Shown here in pieces: positions 7,932-16,808 of a stretch of DNA of 64,000 bases. The position numbers were made by a program, and so were the translations under genes. Within the stretch, counting starts at the first letter, position 1. Each line of letters begins with the position of its first letter. Below the pieces are notes generated by a model. That model was not told the origin of the DNA. It was given only the letters and a program-made list of their open reading frames with translations, and did no database searches. Source of the DNA: Streptomyces niger (lineage in GTDB: Bacteria > Actinomycetota > Actinomycetes > Streptomycetales > Streptomycetaceae); the NCBI RefSeq assembly GCF_000718305.1, contig NZ_JOFQ01000007.1:186001-250000 (forward strand). The letters are read 5' to 3'.

Positions 7932-9278
7932 ATGTCGGACCCCGGCCCCGCCACGGCCGAGAGCCATCAGAGCCGCCCCAGTCCCCGAACATCCGCCGCG
8001 AGCGACGGCCCCACGCCTGCTCCAGTGCCCGCCGCGGCCCGCCGCACCGGCCTCCTGGTCACCCTCATCCTGGGCGGCCTCACCGCGGTACCGCCGCTCT
8101 CCATGGACATGTACCTGCCGGCCCTGCCGGCGGTCACCAGGTCCCTGAACAGCCCCGCCGCCACCGTCCAACTGACCCTCACCACCTGCCTCGCCGGCAT
8201 GGCGCTGGGACAGCTGGTGGTCGGCCCGATGAGCGACAAGTGGGGGCGCCGCCGCCCGCTGCTCATCGGCATGGTCGTCTACGTGCTGGCCACCGCGGTG
8301 TGCGCGGTCGCCGGCAACGCCGAGTTCCTGATCGCCGCCCGGCTCGTCCAGGGCCTGGCCGGCGCCGCCGGCATCGTCATCGCCCGGGCCGTGGTCCGCG
8401 ACATGTACGACGGCGTGGCGATGGCCCGCTTCTTCTCCACCCTGATGCTGATATCCGGCGTCGCGCCGGTCGTCGCCCCGCTGATCGGCGGGCAGATCCT
8501 CCGGGTCACCGACTGGCGCGGCGTCTTCGTCGTGCTCACCGTCATCGGGGTGCTGCTCACCCTCGTCGTCTGGCGCAAGCTGCACGAGACACTGCCGCCC
8601 GAGCGGCGGCACGCGGGCGGCCTCGGCGCCGCGCTGCACACCATGCGCGGGCTCATCACCGACCGGATCTTCGCCGGGTACCTGCTGGTCTCCGCCTTCG
8701 CCTTCGCCGCGCTCTTCGCCTACATCAGCGCGTCCCCGTTCGTGATCCAGGAGATCTACGGCGCCTCCGCGCAGACGTACAGCATGCTCTTCGGCATCAA
8801 CTCCGTCGGCCTGGTCCTGCTCGGCCAGATCAACGGAAAGGTGCTGGTCGGGCGGGTCTCACTGGACAAGGTGCTGGCGATCGGGCTGGGCCTGATCACG
8901 CTCGCCGCCGTCGCCCTGCTGCTGATGTCCGCCGGCGTCTTCGGGCACGTCGGGCTGGTGCCGATGGCCGCCGGGCTGTTCGTGCTGATGGCCTCGATGG
9001 GCCTGGTCATGCCGAGCACCAACACCCAGGCGCTGCTGCGCACCTCGCACGCGGCCGGCTCCGCCTCGGCCCTGCTCGGCACGTCCACCTTCCTGATGGG
9101 CGCGGTGGCCTCCCCGCTGGTCGGCATCGCCGGCGAGCGGACGGCCGTGCCGATGGCCGTCGTCCAGTGCTCCTGTGCACTTCTGGCGCTCGCGTGCTTC
9201 CTGGGACTGTGCCGTCCGTGGCAGCGTAGGGGGGAGTCCATGGAGGACGGCACGACCGGCGAAGGGAACCGGCTCTGA
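7932..9278 (+). CDS. Bcr/CflA-family multidrug MFS exporter
   Basis: This 448-residue protein has twelve predicted membrane segments after a Pro/Ala-rich 35-residue head. Family marks are PPLSMDMYLPALP in the first helix, GPMSDKWGRRRPL in the loop 2-3 motif A, and VIARAVVRDMY in motif C-like helix 5. Bcr/CflA pumps use the proton gradient to export drugs such as bicyclomycin or chloramphenicol-like compounds. ATG 7932 has a GGAG site; ATGs at 7890 and 7920 are in frame but extend into the operator. Its stop overlaps the probable CTG start of the next gene by 4 bp, so the two form an operon. Confidence 0.88.
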   Translation: MSDPGPATAESHQSRPSPRTSAASDGPTPAPVPAAARRTGLLVTLILGGLTAVPPLSMDMYLPALPAVTRSLNSPAATVQLTLTTCLAGMALGQLVVGPMSDKWGRRRPLLIGMVVYVLATAVCAVAGNAEFLIAARLVQGLAGAAGIVIARAVVRDMYDGVAMARFFSTLMLISGVAPVVAPLIGGQILRVTDWRGVFVVLTVIGVLLTLVVWRKLHETLPPERRHAGGLGAALHTMRGLITDRIFAGYLLVSAFAFAALFAYISASPFVIQEIYGASAQTYSMLFGINSVGLVLLGQINGKVLVGRVSLDKVLAIGLGLITLAAVALLLMSAGVFGHVGLVPMAAGLFVLMASMGLVMPSTNTQALLRTSHAAGSASALLGTSTFLMGAVASPLVGIAGERTAVPMAVVQCSCALLALACFLGLCRPWQRRGESMEDGTTGEGNRL

Positions 9279-10402
9279 ACGCACCCGCACCACTGCGCCA
9301 CGGCACCCCCGCCCAGGCAGGGCTCGATCCGGCCTGGACCCGGCGGCTCGTCGCGGAGATCCGCGCGCTGCCCGAAGGCCCGGCGCCCTGCTGCGCGGGC
9401 GTCGTGGCGGTGGCCGGGCGCGGCCCCGTCGTCGCGGTCGAGGAGGCCGCCGGGTGGGCGCTGCGGTACGGGTCGTACGACGTGGCACGCGGCCGCGGGG
9501 TACCGCTGGCCCGCGAGCGGTGGGAGCCGGTGCGGGCCGGCACGGTCTTCGACCTCGCGTCGCTGTCGAAGCTGTTCACGGCCGTCGCGGTGCTGCAGCG
9601 GGTGGAGCGCGGGGCGCTCGGCCTGGACGATCCGGTGGCCCGGTATCTGCCGTCCTTCGCCCCTGCCGTAACGATCCGCCACCTGCTCACCCACACCTCC
9701 GGGCTGGCCGCCGAACTGCCGCTGTACGACGGTCCCGTCGACGGCGTCCCGGGCGGCCGGCTCGGGCCGCTGTGGGCCGAGGCCGCCGGTGCCGTACCGG
9801 GCCCGTTCCGCTACTCCGACCTCGGCTTCATCGCGCTCCAGCTGCTGCTGGAGAAGGTCGAGGGGGAGCGGCTCGACGCCCTCGTCCGGGACGGCATCAC
9901 CGGCCCGCTCGGCATGATCAGCACCTCGTACGGGCCGCTGGCCCCGGCCGGGGTGGCCGCCACCGAGGCCGAGGCGCTGCTCAAGGCCCGGCGGCCGTCC
10001 TGTACGGGCGGCGTGGTGCGCGGCGAGGTGCACGACGAGAACGCGTACGCGTTGGGCGGCGTCGCCGGGCAGGCCGGGCTCTTCGCCACGGCACAGGACC
10101 TCGCGGTGCTCTGCCGGGCGCTGCTCACCGGGGGCGGGCCGGTCCTGCGCCCGGAGACCGTGGACCTGATGCTCTCCCCGCCCGGCCTCGGGTTCCGCGT
10201 CGCGCAGCCCGGCTTCATGGGCGAGCTGGCGGCGCGCGGCGCCGCCGGACACACCGGCTTCACCGGCACGAGCCTGGTGCTGGACCGGGCGTCGGACACG
10301 TTCTTCGTGCTGCTCACCAACGCGGTGCACCCGCGCCGCGGCGGCGAGCCGGTTCCCCGGGCGCGGCTGGCGACCTGTCTGGCGCGGGCGTCGGCGGGCT
10401 GA
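9275..10402 (+). CDS. Serine hydrolase, beta-lactamase/DD-peptidase fold
   Basis: The gene encodes a 375-residue class C beta-lactamase-like hydrolase. The SxxK nucleophile motif is SLSK (in FDLASLSKLFTAV), the Tyr motif appears as YSD, and the C-terminal HTG (GHTGFTGTSL) fills the KTG position; HTSG marks the conserved loop. Protein-like sequence (GLDPAWTRRLVAEIRALPEG) extends upstream of the first GTG at 9404. The only frame-compatible start there is CTG at 9275, which overlaps the MFS stop as CTGA behind AAGGGAA. I therefore propose a CTG start; starting at 9404 would give 332 residues. There is no signal peptide, so it is cytoplasmic. Coupling to an exporter hints at self-protection or detoxification. 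Confidence 0.75.
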   Translation: MNAPAPLRHGTPAQAGLDPAWTRRLVAEIRALPEGPAPCCAGVVAVAGRGPVVAVEEAAGWALRYGSYDVARGRGVPLARERWEPVRAGTVFDLASLSKLFTAVAVLQRVERGALGLDDPVARYLPSFAPAVTIRHLLTHTSGLAAELPLYDGPVDGVPGGRLGPLWAEAAGAVPGPFRYSDLGFIALQLLLEKVEGERLDALVRDGITGPLGMISTSYGPLAPAGVAATEAEALLKARRPSCTGGVVRGEVHDENAYALGGVAGQAGLFATAQDLAVLCRALLTGGGPVLRPETVDLMLSPPGLGFRVAQPGFMGELAARGAAGHTGFTGTSLVLDRASDTFFVLLTNAVHPRRGGEPVPRARLATCLARASAG

Positions 10403-10414
10403 CCGCCGGGACGC

Positions 10415-10642
10415 TCAGGAGCCCCCGCTCCCGGCCCCCTTGTCGGTCCAGCGGGCGTCGTTCTCCCACTCGGCGTTCCGTTCCCGGGCCGTCTCCATCG
10501 CGTGCGCCGCCTCCTCGCGGCTCGCGTACGGGCCCATCCGGTCGGCAGCCCGGCACTCCGGGCCCTCCTCGACGGTGCCGTGCTTGAGGCAGTAGTACCA
10601 CTCACCGGGCTTCCCCGCCGTACCCCGCTTGAACAGTGCCAT
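10415..10642 (-). CDS. Small conserved-type hypothetical protein
   Basis: This 75-residue soluble protein begins ALFKRGTAGKPGEWYYCLKH after Met and contains two Cys (YYCLKHG and GPECRAADR), then a helical, charged C-terminus with YASREEAAHAMETA. A strong GGAGGAGG site precedes the ATG. It is divergent from map. Its function is unknown; the Cys/His pattern is too sparse to claim a zinc site. Confidence 0.7.
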   Translation of the reverse strand: MALFKRGTAGKPGEWYYCLKHGTVEEGPECRAADRMGPYASREEAAHAMETARERNAEWENDARWTDKGAGSGGS

Positions 10643-10702
10643 CCCGGCCTCCTCCGCCAGTGGGCGCCTTGCCTGACGCCATCCTGCCCGATGGGTCGCG
10701 GA

Positions 10703-10708
10703 TACACT
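10703..10708 (+). promoter_or_regulatory. -10-like hexamer, leaderless start of map
   Basis: TACACT ends 7 nt before the map ATG and no ribosome site is present, consistent with leaderless transcription. Confidence 0.5.
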
Positions 10709-10715
10709 CGCTGGC

Positions 10716-11573
10716 ATGTCTGGCCAGTCGCTTCTTGTCCCGGGGACCATCTCCCCGCCGCGCCCCGTCCCCGCTTCCATCCCGCGCCCCGAGTACGTCG
10801 GCAAGCCCGGGCCCACCCCGTACACGGGCCCCGAGGTGCAGGACGCCGACACCATCGAGCGGATGCGCATCGCGGGCCGGATCGCGGCCCAGGCGATGGA
10901 GGAGGCGGCCAAGCTCATCGAGCCGGGCGTGACCACCGATGAGCTGGACCGCGTCGCGCACGAGTACATGTGCGACCACGGCGCCTACCCCTCCACGCTC
11001 GGCTACCGCGGCTTCCCCAAGTCGCTGTGCTCCTCGGTCAACGAGGTCATCTGCCACGGGATCCCGGACTCCACCGTCCTGCAGGACGGCGACATCGTGA
11101 ACCTCGACGTGACCGCCTTCATCCACGGCGTGCACGGCGACAACAACGCCACCTACCTCTGCGGCAACGTCGACGAGGAGTCCAAGCTCCTGGTCGAGCG
11201 GACCCGCGAGTCGCTGAACCGCGCCATCAAGGCCGTGAAGCCGGGCCGGCAGATCAACATCATCGGCCGGGTCATCGAGTCCTACGCCAAGCGCTTCGGC
11301 TACGGGGTCGTCCGCGACTTCACCGGCCACGGCGTGAACACGTCCTTCCACTCCGGCCTGATCGTGCCGCACTACGACAGCCCGCACCACACCACCGAGA
11401 TCAAGCCCGGCATGACCTTCACGATCGAGCCGATGCTGACGCTGGGCACGTACGAGTACGACATGTGGGAGGACGGCTGGACGGTCGTCACCAAGGACCG
11501 CAAGCGCACCGCGCAGTTCGAGCACACCCTCGTCGTCACGGACAGCGGCGCCGAGATCCTCACGCTGCCCTGA
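10716..11573 (+). CDS. map: Type I methionine aminopeptidase
   Basis: This 285-residue enzyme removes the initiator Met from new proteins in the cytoplasm. The N-terminal 45 residues include the Pro-rich extension typical of actinobacterial MAPs ([18 protein letters not shown]). The metal ligands are visible in order: VNLDVTAF (Asp), HGDNNATY (Asp), GHGVNTSFH (His), TIEPM (Glu) and FEHTLVV (Glu). Actinobacteria often have two map genes; this one carries the longer head. It is transcribed alone, probably from the leaderless promoter at 10703. Confidence 0.95.
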   Translation: MSGQSLLVPGTISPPRPVPASIPRPEYVGKPGPTPYTGPEVQDADTIERMRIAGRIAAQAMEEAAKLIEPGVTTDELDRVAHEYMCDHGAYPSTLGYRGFPKSLCSSVNEVICHGIPDSTVLQDGDIVNLDVTAFIHGVHGDNNATYLCGNVDEESKLLVERTRESLNRAIKAVKPGRQINIIGRVIESYAKRFGYGVVRDFTGHGVNTSFHSGLIVPHYDSPHHTTEIKPGMTFTIEPMLTLGTYEYDMWEDGWTVVTKDRKRTAQFEHTLVVTDSGAEILTLP

Positions 11574-11638
11574 ACGAGGGGTCTCCGAGCGCGACCACGG
11601 GTAGGCTTTTACCGACAAGCTGTCGGGAACCGATTGAC

Positions 11639-11652
11639 TTAGGTAAGCCTAA
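11639..11652. promoter_or_regulatory. Iron box (DmdR/IdeR type) upstream of heme oxygenase
   Basis: TTAGG-TAAG-CCTAA is embedded in an 18-bp near-palindrome at 11637-11654. It matches the consensus recognised by iron-dependent DmdR/IdeR repressors and lies about 50 bp before the heme oxygenase ATG. Confidence 0.8.
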
Positions 11653-11703
11653 GTTGCCACAATCGGTTCCCGGCCGCCACCCACCGGTCCCTGGAGGCCC
11701 GCC

Positions 11704-12393
11704 ATGGACGCGCACAGCCCCGCCCTGCCCACGCCCTTCTCGACGCTGATCCGCACGGCGTCGCACGAGGCCCACACCGAGGCGGAGAACTCCTCGTTCA
11801 TGGGTGACATGCTCGGCGGGCGGCTCGGCGTCACCGCCTACCGCCGCTACACCGAGCAGCTGTGGTTCGTCTACCGCGCCCTGGAGCGATGCGCGGACAC
11901 CCTCGCCGCCGACCCGGTCGCGGGCCCCTTCATCCAGCCGGAGCTGACCCGCACCCCCGAGCTGGAGCGCGACCTCGCGCACCTCGCCGGGCCCGCGTGG
12001 CGCAGCGAGGCCCGGCCGCTGCCGGCCACCGAGGCGTACGCGGCACGGGTCGCCGAGTGCGCCCGCGACTGGCCGGCCGGCTATGTCGCCCACCACTACA
12101 CCCGCTACCTCGGCGACCTCTCCGGCGGTCAGATCATCCGCGGCACGGCCGAGAAGACCTGGGGCTTCGCGCGCAAGGGCGACGGCGTCCGGTTCTACGT
12201 CTTCGAGGGCATCGGCAACCCGGCCGCGTTCAAGCGCGAGTACCGCGCGCTGCTCGACGCGCTGCCGGTCGACGACCTGGAGAAGCAGCGGGTGGTCGAC
12301 GAGTGCAAGCGCGCGTTCGCGCTGAACACCGCGGTCTTCCGCGAGCTGGGCGAGGAGTTCGGCGGCGACGGCCGCAGCCCGCTGAGCGCCTGA
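11704..12393 (+). CDS. hmuO: Heme oxygenase (biliverdin-producing)
   Basis: This 229-residue HmuO-type enzyme opens heme to biliverdin, CO and free iron, letting the cell use heme as an iron source. The proximal heme ligand is His24 in SHEAHTEAEN. The distal helix motif GDLSGGQ (in RYLGDLSGGQIIRG) is intact. It lies 300 bp downstream of a TTAGG iron box, indicating expression under iron starvation. It is followed convergently by the PhzF-like gene. No heme importer genes are adjacent, so heme must enter by a system encoded elsewhere. Confidence 0.93.
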   Translation: MDAHSPALPTPFSTLIRTASHEAHTEAENSSFMGDMLGGRLGVTAYRRYTEQLWFVYRALERCADTLAADPVAGPFIQPELTRTPELERDLAHLAGPAWRSEARPLPATEAYAARVAECARDWPAGYVAHHYTRYLGDLSGGQIIRGTAEKTWGFARKGDGVRFYVFEGIGNPAAFKREYRALLDALPVDDLEKQRVVDECKRAFALNTAVFRELGEEFGGDGRSPLSA

Positions 12394-12409
12394 GGCCCGC
12401 CCGGCGGCG

Positions 12410-13087
12410 CTAGGGCAGTCGTCGTACGTCGCTCAGCACGACCCGCCCGCCGAGGTCGACCCACCCGCCGGGGAGTGGTCGGGTCAGGAGCTGCGAGCCG
12501 CGCCCCTGCCGGATGTCCAGCGCCCGCCCCAGCGCGTGCGTGAGCTGCAGGGCCGCCGCGCCCGTCGCCTCGTCCTCCGCGATGCTGTCGCCGCGCCGCG
12601 GGAAGCCCCGCGCCCGCACCCGCCCCGCGCCCTCGTCCTCCCATGCCCAGGCGTACAGCCACCCCTCGCCCGGGGGTGGCGCGGGCAGCGCGGCCACCTC
12701 GGCGGGCGAGGCGTACTCGTGCGGCGTGCGCCCCGTGGCCCACTCCGCGCGGCCGCGCACCCAAGTGCGCTCCTCTTCGTACCGCACCGCCACCTCCCCG
12801 GCTGGTGGCCGCAGCGTGTCCACCGGCTCCCCGAGGTGGCGCAGCAGCCAGGCGGTGCCGACCAGCGGATGCCCGGCGAACGGCAGCCGCAGCGTGGGCG
12901 TGCGGATGTCGACGGTGCCGCGGCCGGCGTCGTCGACGAACACCGTCTCGCTGAACCCCAGCTCCGCCGCGAGCGCCTGCCGCGCGTCGTCTCTCGGTAC
13001 GGCCGCGCCGTCCCGCACCACTCCCAGCGGATTTCCGCCCCCGCCGGCCGGCCCGCAGAACACTCGCATCACGTGAAGTTCGGTCAT
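12410..13087 (-). CDS. PhzF-family isomerase-like protein
   Basis: This 225-residue protein has the diaminopimelate epimerase-like fold of the PhzF family. It shows RVFCGPAGGGGNPLGVV at the N-terminus, the putative catalytic Glu in SETVFV and LPFAGHPLVGTAWLL. The family includes phenazine trans-2,3-dihydro-3-hydroxyanthranilate isomerase and many proteins of unknown substrate. No phenazine genes accompany it. At 225 residues it is shorter than typical PhzF (about 280), suggesting a compact second half. It is divergent from the efe operon. Confidence 0.82.
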   Translation of the reverse strand: MTELHVMRVFCGPAGGGGNPLGVVRDGAAVPRDDARQALAAELGFSETVFVDDAGRGTVDIRTPTLRLPFAGHPLVGTAWLLRHLGEPVDTLRPPAGEVAVRYEEERTWVRGRAEWATGRTPHEYASPAEVAALPAPPPGEGWLYAWAWEDEGAGRVRARGFPRRGDSIAEDEATGAAALQLTHALGRALDIRQGRGSQLLTRPLPGGWVDLGGRVVLSDVRRLP

Positions 13088-13232
13088 GCGGTCATTTAAG
13101 AGGAGTGACAGCTCACCGGGGACTGCGGCCCTTACCTTGACCGACCCATTACCTGTTCGTGGAGCGGCGTTGGGCGGCCCGTTATGGGGCCGTTCTTCAT
13201 GAGAGGGGGATCACTGGACAGTCGGGTTGTGA

Positions 13233-13266
13233 TCAGGTAAGCCTCAGATAAGTTAGGTGCGCCTTA
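13233..13266. promoter_or_regulatory. Tandem iron boxes upstream of efeO
   Basis: TCAGG-TAAG-CCTCA (13233-13246) and TTAGG-TGCG-CCTTA (13253-13266) share the arm-N4-arm layout of the hmuO box. They lie 70-105 bp before efeO. Two adjacent sites are typical of strongly iron-repressed promoters. Confidence 0.7.
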
Positions 13267-13336
13267 GTGGAAGAACCGACGCGCGCCGGGCCCGTCCCCC
13301 TTGTCCGAGCGCCACCCGAACCTGCCTGGAGCCCGC

Positions 13337-14473
13337 ATGCGAGCCCTCCGCTCCTCGACCATCGCCGCGATCACCGCGGCCGCCGCCCTCACCGCAGCCG
13401 GCTGCGCCGCGAAGAGCGAGGTGGCGGGAGCCGGGAAAGCCGGTGCCGTGCAGGTGACGGCGTCCGACGACGCCTGCAAGCTGTCGCGTACGAAGTTCCC
13501 GGCCGGGCACGTCCGGCTCGCCGTCGAGAACAAGGGCAGCAAGGTCACCGAGGTGTACGTCTACGCGCCCGGCGACCGCATCGTCACCGAGCGGGAGAAC
13601 ATCGGCCCCGGCACCAAGGCCGCCATCACCGCCGAGGTGAAGGCCGGTGCGTACGAGATCGCCTGCAAGCCCGGCATGAAGGGCGACGGCATCCGGCAGA
13701 AGATCACCGTCACCGGCAAGGGCGCCGCGGCGCAGCGGAACCCGAAGCTGGACGCGGCGGTCGCCGAGTACCGCAAGTACGTGCAGCAGCAGGCCGATGA
13801 GACGCTGCCCAAGGCGAAGAAGTTCGCCGAGGCAGTCAAGAGCGGCGACCTGGACGCGGCGAAGAAGGCGTACGCGCCCTCCCGCATCGGCTGGGAGCGC
13901 ACCGAGCCGGTCGCGGAGTCCTTCGGGGACATCGACCCCAAGGTCGATGTCCGCGAGGACGGCCTGGAGGACGGCCAGAAGTGGACCGGCTGGCACAAGC
14001 TGGAGCAGTCCCTGTGGAAGACGAAGAAGATCTCCGCGGACGACAAGAAGCTCGCCGACCGGCTGATCACCGACCTGAAGGACTGGCAGCAGCGGGTCGG
14101 CAAGGCCGAGATCACCCCCACCAGCATGGCCAACGGCGCCAAGGAGCTGCTGGACGAGGTCTACACCGGCAAGGTCACCGGTGAGGAGGAGCGCTACAGC
14201 CACACCGACCTGGTCGACTTCGAGGCCAACGTCGAGGGCGCGAAGAAGGCGTACGACCTGCTGAAGCCGGTCGCGAAGAAGAACGACCCGGCCCTGGTCA
14301 AGGAGCTGGACAAGCAGTTCGAGGCCATCGGGAAGCAGCTGGACGAGTACCGCGAGGGCGACGGCTTCGTCGCCTACGACACCGTCTCCAAGGGCGACCG
14401 CAAGGACCTGTCCGACGGCGTGAGCGCGCTGGCCGAGCCGCTGTCGAAGCTCGCCGCCGCCGTGGCCGAGTAG
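13337..14473 (+). CDS. efeO: EfeO, iron-uptake lipoprotein
   Basis: This 378-residue lipoprotein has a signal ending LTAAGC (lipid-modified Cys23). An N-terminal cupredoxin-like domain (to about residue 130) is followed by a helical M75/imelysin-like domain with the GxHxxE motif as GWHKLEQSLW. EfeO is thought to bind and deliver ferrous iron to the EfeU channel. A GGAG site precedes the ATG, and EfeB follows after 9 bp. The tandem iron boxes upstream indicate DmdR control. Confidence 0.93.
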   Translation: MRALRSSTIAAITAAAALTAAGCAAKSEVAGAGKAGAVQVTASDDACKLSRTKFPAGHVRLAVENKGSKVTEVYVYAPGDRIVTERENIGPGTKAAITAEVKAGAYEIACKPGMKGDGIRQKITVTGKGAAAQRNPKLDAAVAEYRKYVQQQADETLPKAKKFAEAVKSGDLDAAKKAYAPSRIGWERTEPVAESFGDIDPKVDVREDGLEDGQKWTGWHKLEQSLWKTKKISADDKKLADRLITDLKDWQQRVGKAEITPTSMANGAKELLDEVYTGKVTGEEERYSHTDLVDFEANVEGAKKAYDLLKPVAKKNDPALVKELDKQFEAIGKQLDEYREGDGFVAYDTVSKGDRKDLSDGVSALAEPLSKLAAAVAE

Positions 14474-14482
14474 GAGGACCAC

Positions 14483-15784
14483 ATGGCACCGGAAACCGAG
14501 GAGACCACCCGGAGCACGGAGGACGCGCGGGAGACGACCGCGCGTACCCCGTCCCGCCGGGCGCTGATCGGCTGGGGCGGCGCCGGGCTCGCGCTCGGCG
14601 CGGTCGCCGGCGGCTCCACCGCCGCGGCGCTGAGCGCCGACCCCACACCGGCCGCCGCGGACGGCGGCGCCGCCGTCCCGTTCCACGGCGCCCACCAGGC
14701 CGGCATCGCCACCGCCGTCCAGGACCGCCTGCACTTCGCCGCGTTCGACGTCACCACCGACGACCGCGAAGCACTGATCGACCTGCTCAAGGAGTGGACG
14801 GCCGCCGCCGCGAAGATGACGGCGGGGCGGCCGGTCGGCGAGGGCGCGGTCGGCGGCCTCGCCGAGGCGCCGCCGGACGACACCGGCGAGGCGCTGGACC
14901 TCAAGCCGTCCCGGCTCACCCTGACCTTCGGCATCGGCCCGACGCTCTTCGAGAAGAAGGGCAAGGACCGCTTCGGCCTCAAGGACCGGCGGCCCGCGGC
15001 GCTGATCGACCTGCCCAAGTTCCCCGGCGACAACCTCGAAGCCGCCCGCAGCGGCGGCGACCTGTGCGTCCAGGCCTGCGCCGACGACCCGCAGGTCGCC
15101 GTGCACGCCATCCGCAACCTCGCGCGCATCGGCTTCGGCAAGGTCGCGGTGCGCTGGTCGCAGCTCGGCTTCGGCAAGACCTCCTCCACGACGCCGGACG
15201 CGCACACGCCGCGCAACATGTTCGGCTTCAAGGACGGCACCCGGAACATCGCCGGCACGGACACCGGCGAGCTCGACAAGCACGTCTGGGTGGGGAAGAG
15301 CGACGACAAGGGAGCCGGGGCGTGGATGGCCGGCGGCTCGTACCTCGTCGCGCGCCGTATCCGCATGCACATCGAGACCTGGGACCGCACCTCGCTCAAG
15401 GAGCAGGAGGACGTCTTCGGCCGCAGCAAGGGCGAGGGCTCACCCGCGGGCAGGCAGCGGGAGTTCGACGAGCCGCACCTGAAGTCGATGCTGCCGACCG
15501 CACACGTACGGCTCGCGCACCCCGACTCCAACGGCGGCACCCGCATCCTGCGCCGCGGCTACTCCTTCACCGACGGCACGGACGGCCTGGGCCGGCTGGA
15601 CGCGGGGCTGTTCTTCCTCGCGTACCAGCGGGACGTACGGGACGGCTTCGTGCCGCTGCAGAAGAATCTGGCGCGCCACGACGCGCTCAACGAATACATC
15701 CAGCACGTGGGTTCGGCCGTGTTCGCCGTCCCGCCGGGCGTCCGTGACAAGGACGACTGGTGGGGCCGGACGCTCTTCGCCTGA
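14483..15784 (+). CDS. efeB: EfeB, DyP-type heme peroxidase
   Basis: This 433-residue Tat-exported protein carries SRRALIGWGGAG (from about residue 23) as its twin-arginine signal, then a dye-decolorising peroxidase domain. The distal Asp lies in GFKDGTRN, the proximal heme His in HVRLAHPDSNGG, and an Arg in LRRGYSF. EfeB assists extracytoplasmic iron uptake, either by oxidising iron or by releasing it from heme. The signal peptide implies export with heme already bound. It is the middle gene of efeOBU. Confidence 0.94.
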   Translation: MAPETEETTRSTEDARETTARTPSRRALIGWGGAGLALGAVAGGSTAAALSADPTPAAADGGAAVPFHGAHQAGIATAVQDRLHFAAFDVTTDDREALIDLLKEWTAAAAKMTAGRPVGEGAVGGLAEAPPDDTGEALDLKPSRLTLTFGIGPTLFEKKGKDRFGLKDRRPAALIDLPKFPGDNLEAARSGGDLCVQACADDPQVAVHAIRNLARIGFGKVAVRWSQLGFGKTSSTTPDAHTPRNMFGFKDGTRNIAGTDTGELDKHVWVGKSDDKGAGAWMAGGSYLVARRIRMHIETWDRTSLKEQEDVFGRSKGEGSPAGRQREFDEPHLKSMLPTAHVRLAHPDSNGGTRILRRGYSFTDGTDGLGRLDAGLFFLAYQRDVRDGFVPLQKNLARHDALNEYIQHVGSAVFAVPPGVRDKDDWWGRTLFA

Positions 15785-15812
15785 CACCCGTCGCACACGA
15801 GAGGGAACCGAC

Positions 15813-16808
15813 GTGTTCGGTAACTACCTGATCGGACTGCGCGAGGGGCTGGAAGCCAGCCTCGTCGTCTGCATCCTCATCGCCTACCTGGTCAAGACCG
15901 ACCGCCGGGACGCGCTGAAGCCCATCTGGCTCGGCATCACGGCCGCCGTCGTGCTGGCGCTCGCCTTCGGCTCCGCGCTGCAATTCGGCTCCCAGACGCT
16001 GACGTTCGAGGCACAGGAGGCGCTCGGCGGCTCGCTGTCGATCATCGCGGTGGGCCTGGTGACGTGGATGGTCTTCTGGATGCGGCGCACCGCGCGGCAC
16101 CTGAAGTCCGAACTCCACGGCAAGCTGGACGCCGCGCTCGCCATGGGCACCGCGGCGCTGGTCCTCACCGCTTTCCTCGCGGTGGGCCGCGAGGGCCTGG
16201 AGACGGCGCTGTTCGTCTGGGCGGCGGTGCAGGCGAGTTCGGACGGCACGCCCAAGCCGCTCATCGGGGTCGTGCTCGGCCTGCTCACCGCGGTCCTGCT
16301 GGGCTGGCTGTTCTACCGCGGCGCGCTGAAGATCAACCTGGCGAGGTTCTTCACCTGGACCGGCGGCATGCTCGTCGTGGTCGCCGCCGGCGTCCTCGCG
16401 TACGGCTTCCACGACCTCCAGGAAGCGCGCTTCGTCCCGGGCCTGGGGAGCAAGGCTTTCGACATCAGCGAGCAGATCCCCGCCGACAGCTGGTACGGGA
16501 CGCTGCTGAAGGGCGTCTTCAACTTCCAGCCCGATCCGACCGTTGTCCAGGTGGTCGTCTGGTGCCTCTATCTGATCCCCACGCTCCTCTTCTTCTTCGC
16601 CCCCGGTAGGGTTGCGCAGAATCGAGCCACCCCGGCGGCCGCGGACGCCGCCCCGGTCGCCCAGAAGGAGCCCGAGCCCCATGACACGCAGGTCGCCGTT
16701 CCGGGTGCCCGTCGCGATGATGACCGCGAGCGCGGCACTGCTGACACTGAGCGGGTGCATGACGGTGCACGGCGAACGGGAGAAGATCCCGGCCCTGTCG
16801 AAGGCTGA
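15813..16808 (+). CDS. efeU: EfeU, FTR1-family iron permease
   Basis: This 331-residue permease starts at GTG 15813 behind GAGAGGGA. It has seven predicted membrane segments and the two REGLE motifs essential for iron passage: LREGLEASL in helix 1 and GREGLETAL in helix 4. The final 45 residues (from about QKEPEPHDTQ) are polar, not family-like, and read through the signal-peptide region of the next gene in another frame. This gives a 128-bp overlap. That tail could be a recent extension after loss of an earlier stop. Confidence 0.9.
   Translation: MFGNYLIGLREGLEASLVVCILIAYLVKTDRRDALKPIWLGITAAVVLALAFGSALQFGSQTLTFEAQEALGGSLSIIAVGLVTWMVFWMRRTARHLKSELHGKLDAALAMGTAALVLTAFLAVGREGLETALFVWAAVQASSDGTPKPLIGVVLGLLTAVLLGWLFYRGALKINLARFFTWTGGMLVVVAAGVLAYGFHDLQEARFVPGLGSKAFDISEQIPADSWYGTLLKGVFNFQPDPTVVQVVVWCLYLIPTLLFFFAPGRVAQNRATPAAADAAPVAQKEPEPHDTQVAVPGARRDDDRERGTADTERVHDGARRTGEDPGPVEG

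Noticed and set aside
9404..10402. Serine hydrolase starting at GTG 9404
   Set aside because: Protein-like sequence with a conserved-type head continues upstream; kept only as an alternative start.
12410..13087. Phenazine biosynthesis locus
   Set aside because: Only a short PhzF-family protein; none of the other phz genes is present.
13175..13192. CGGCCC/GGGCCG hairpin in the efeO leader as a riboswitch
   Set aside because: Six-bp stem only, with no conserved riboswitch elements; upstream iron boxes explain regulation.
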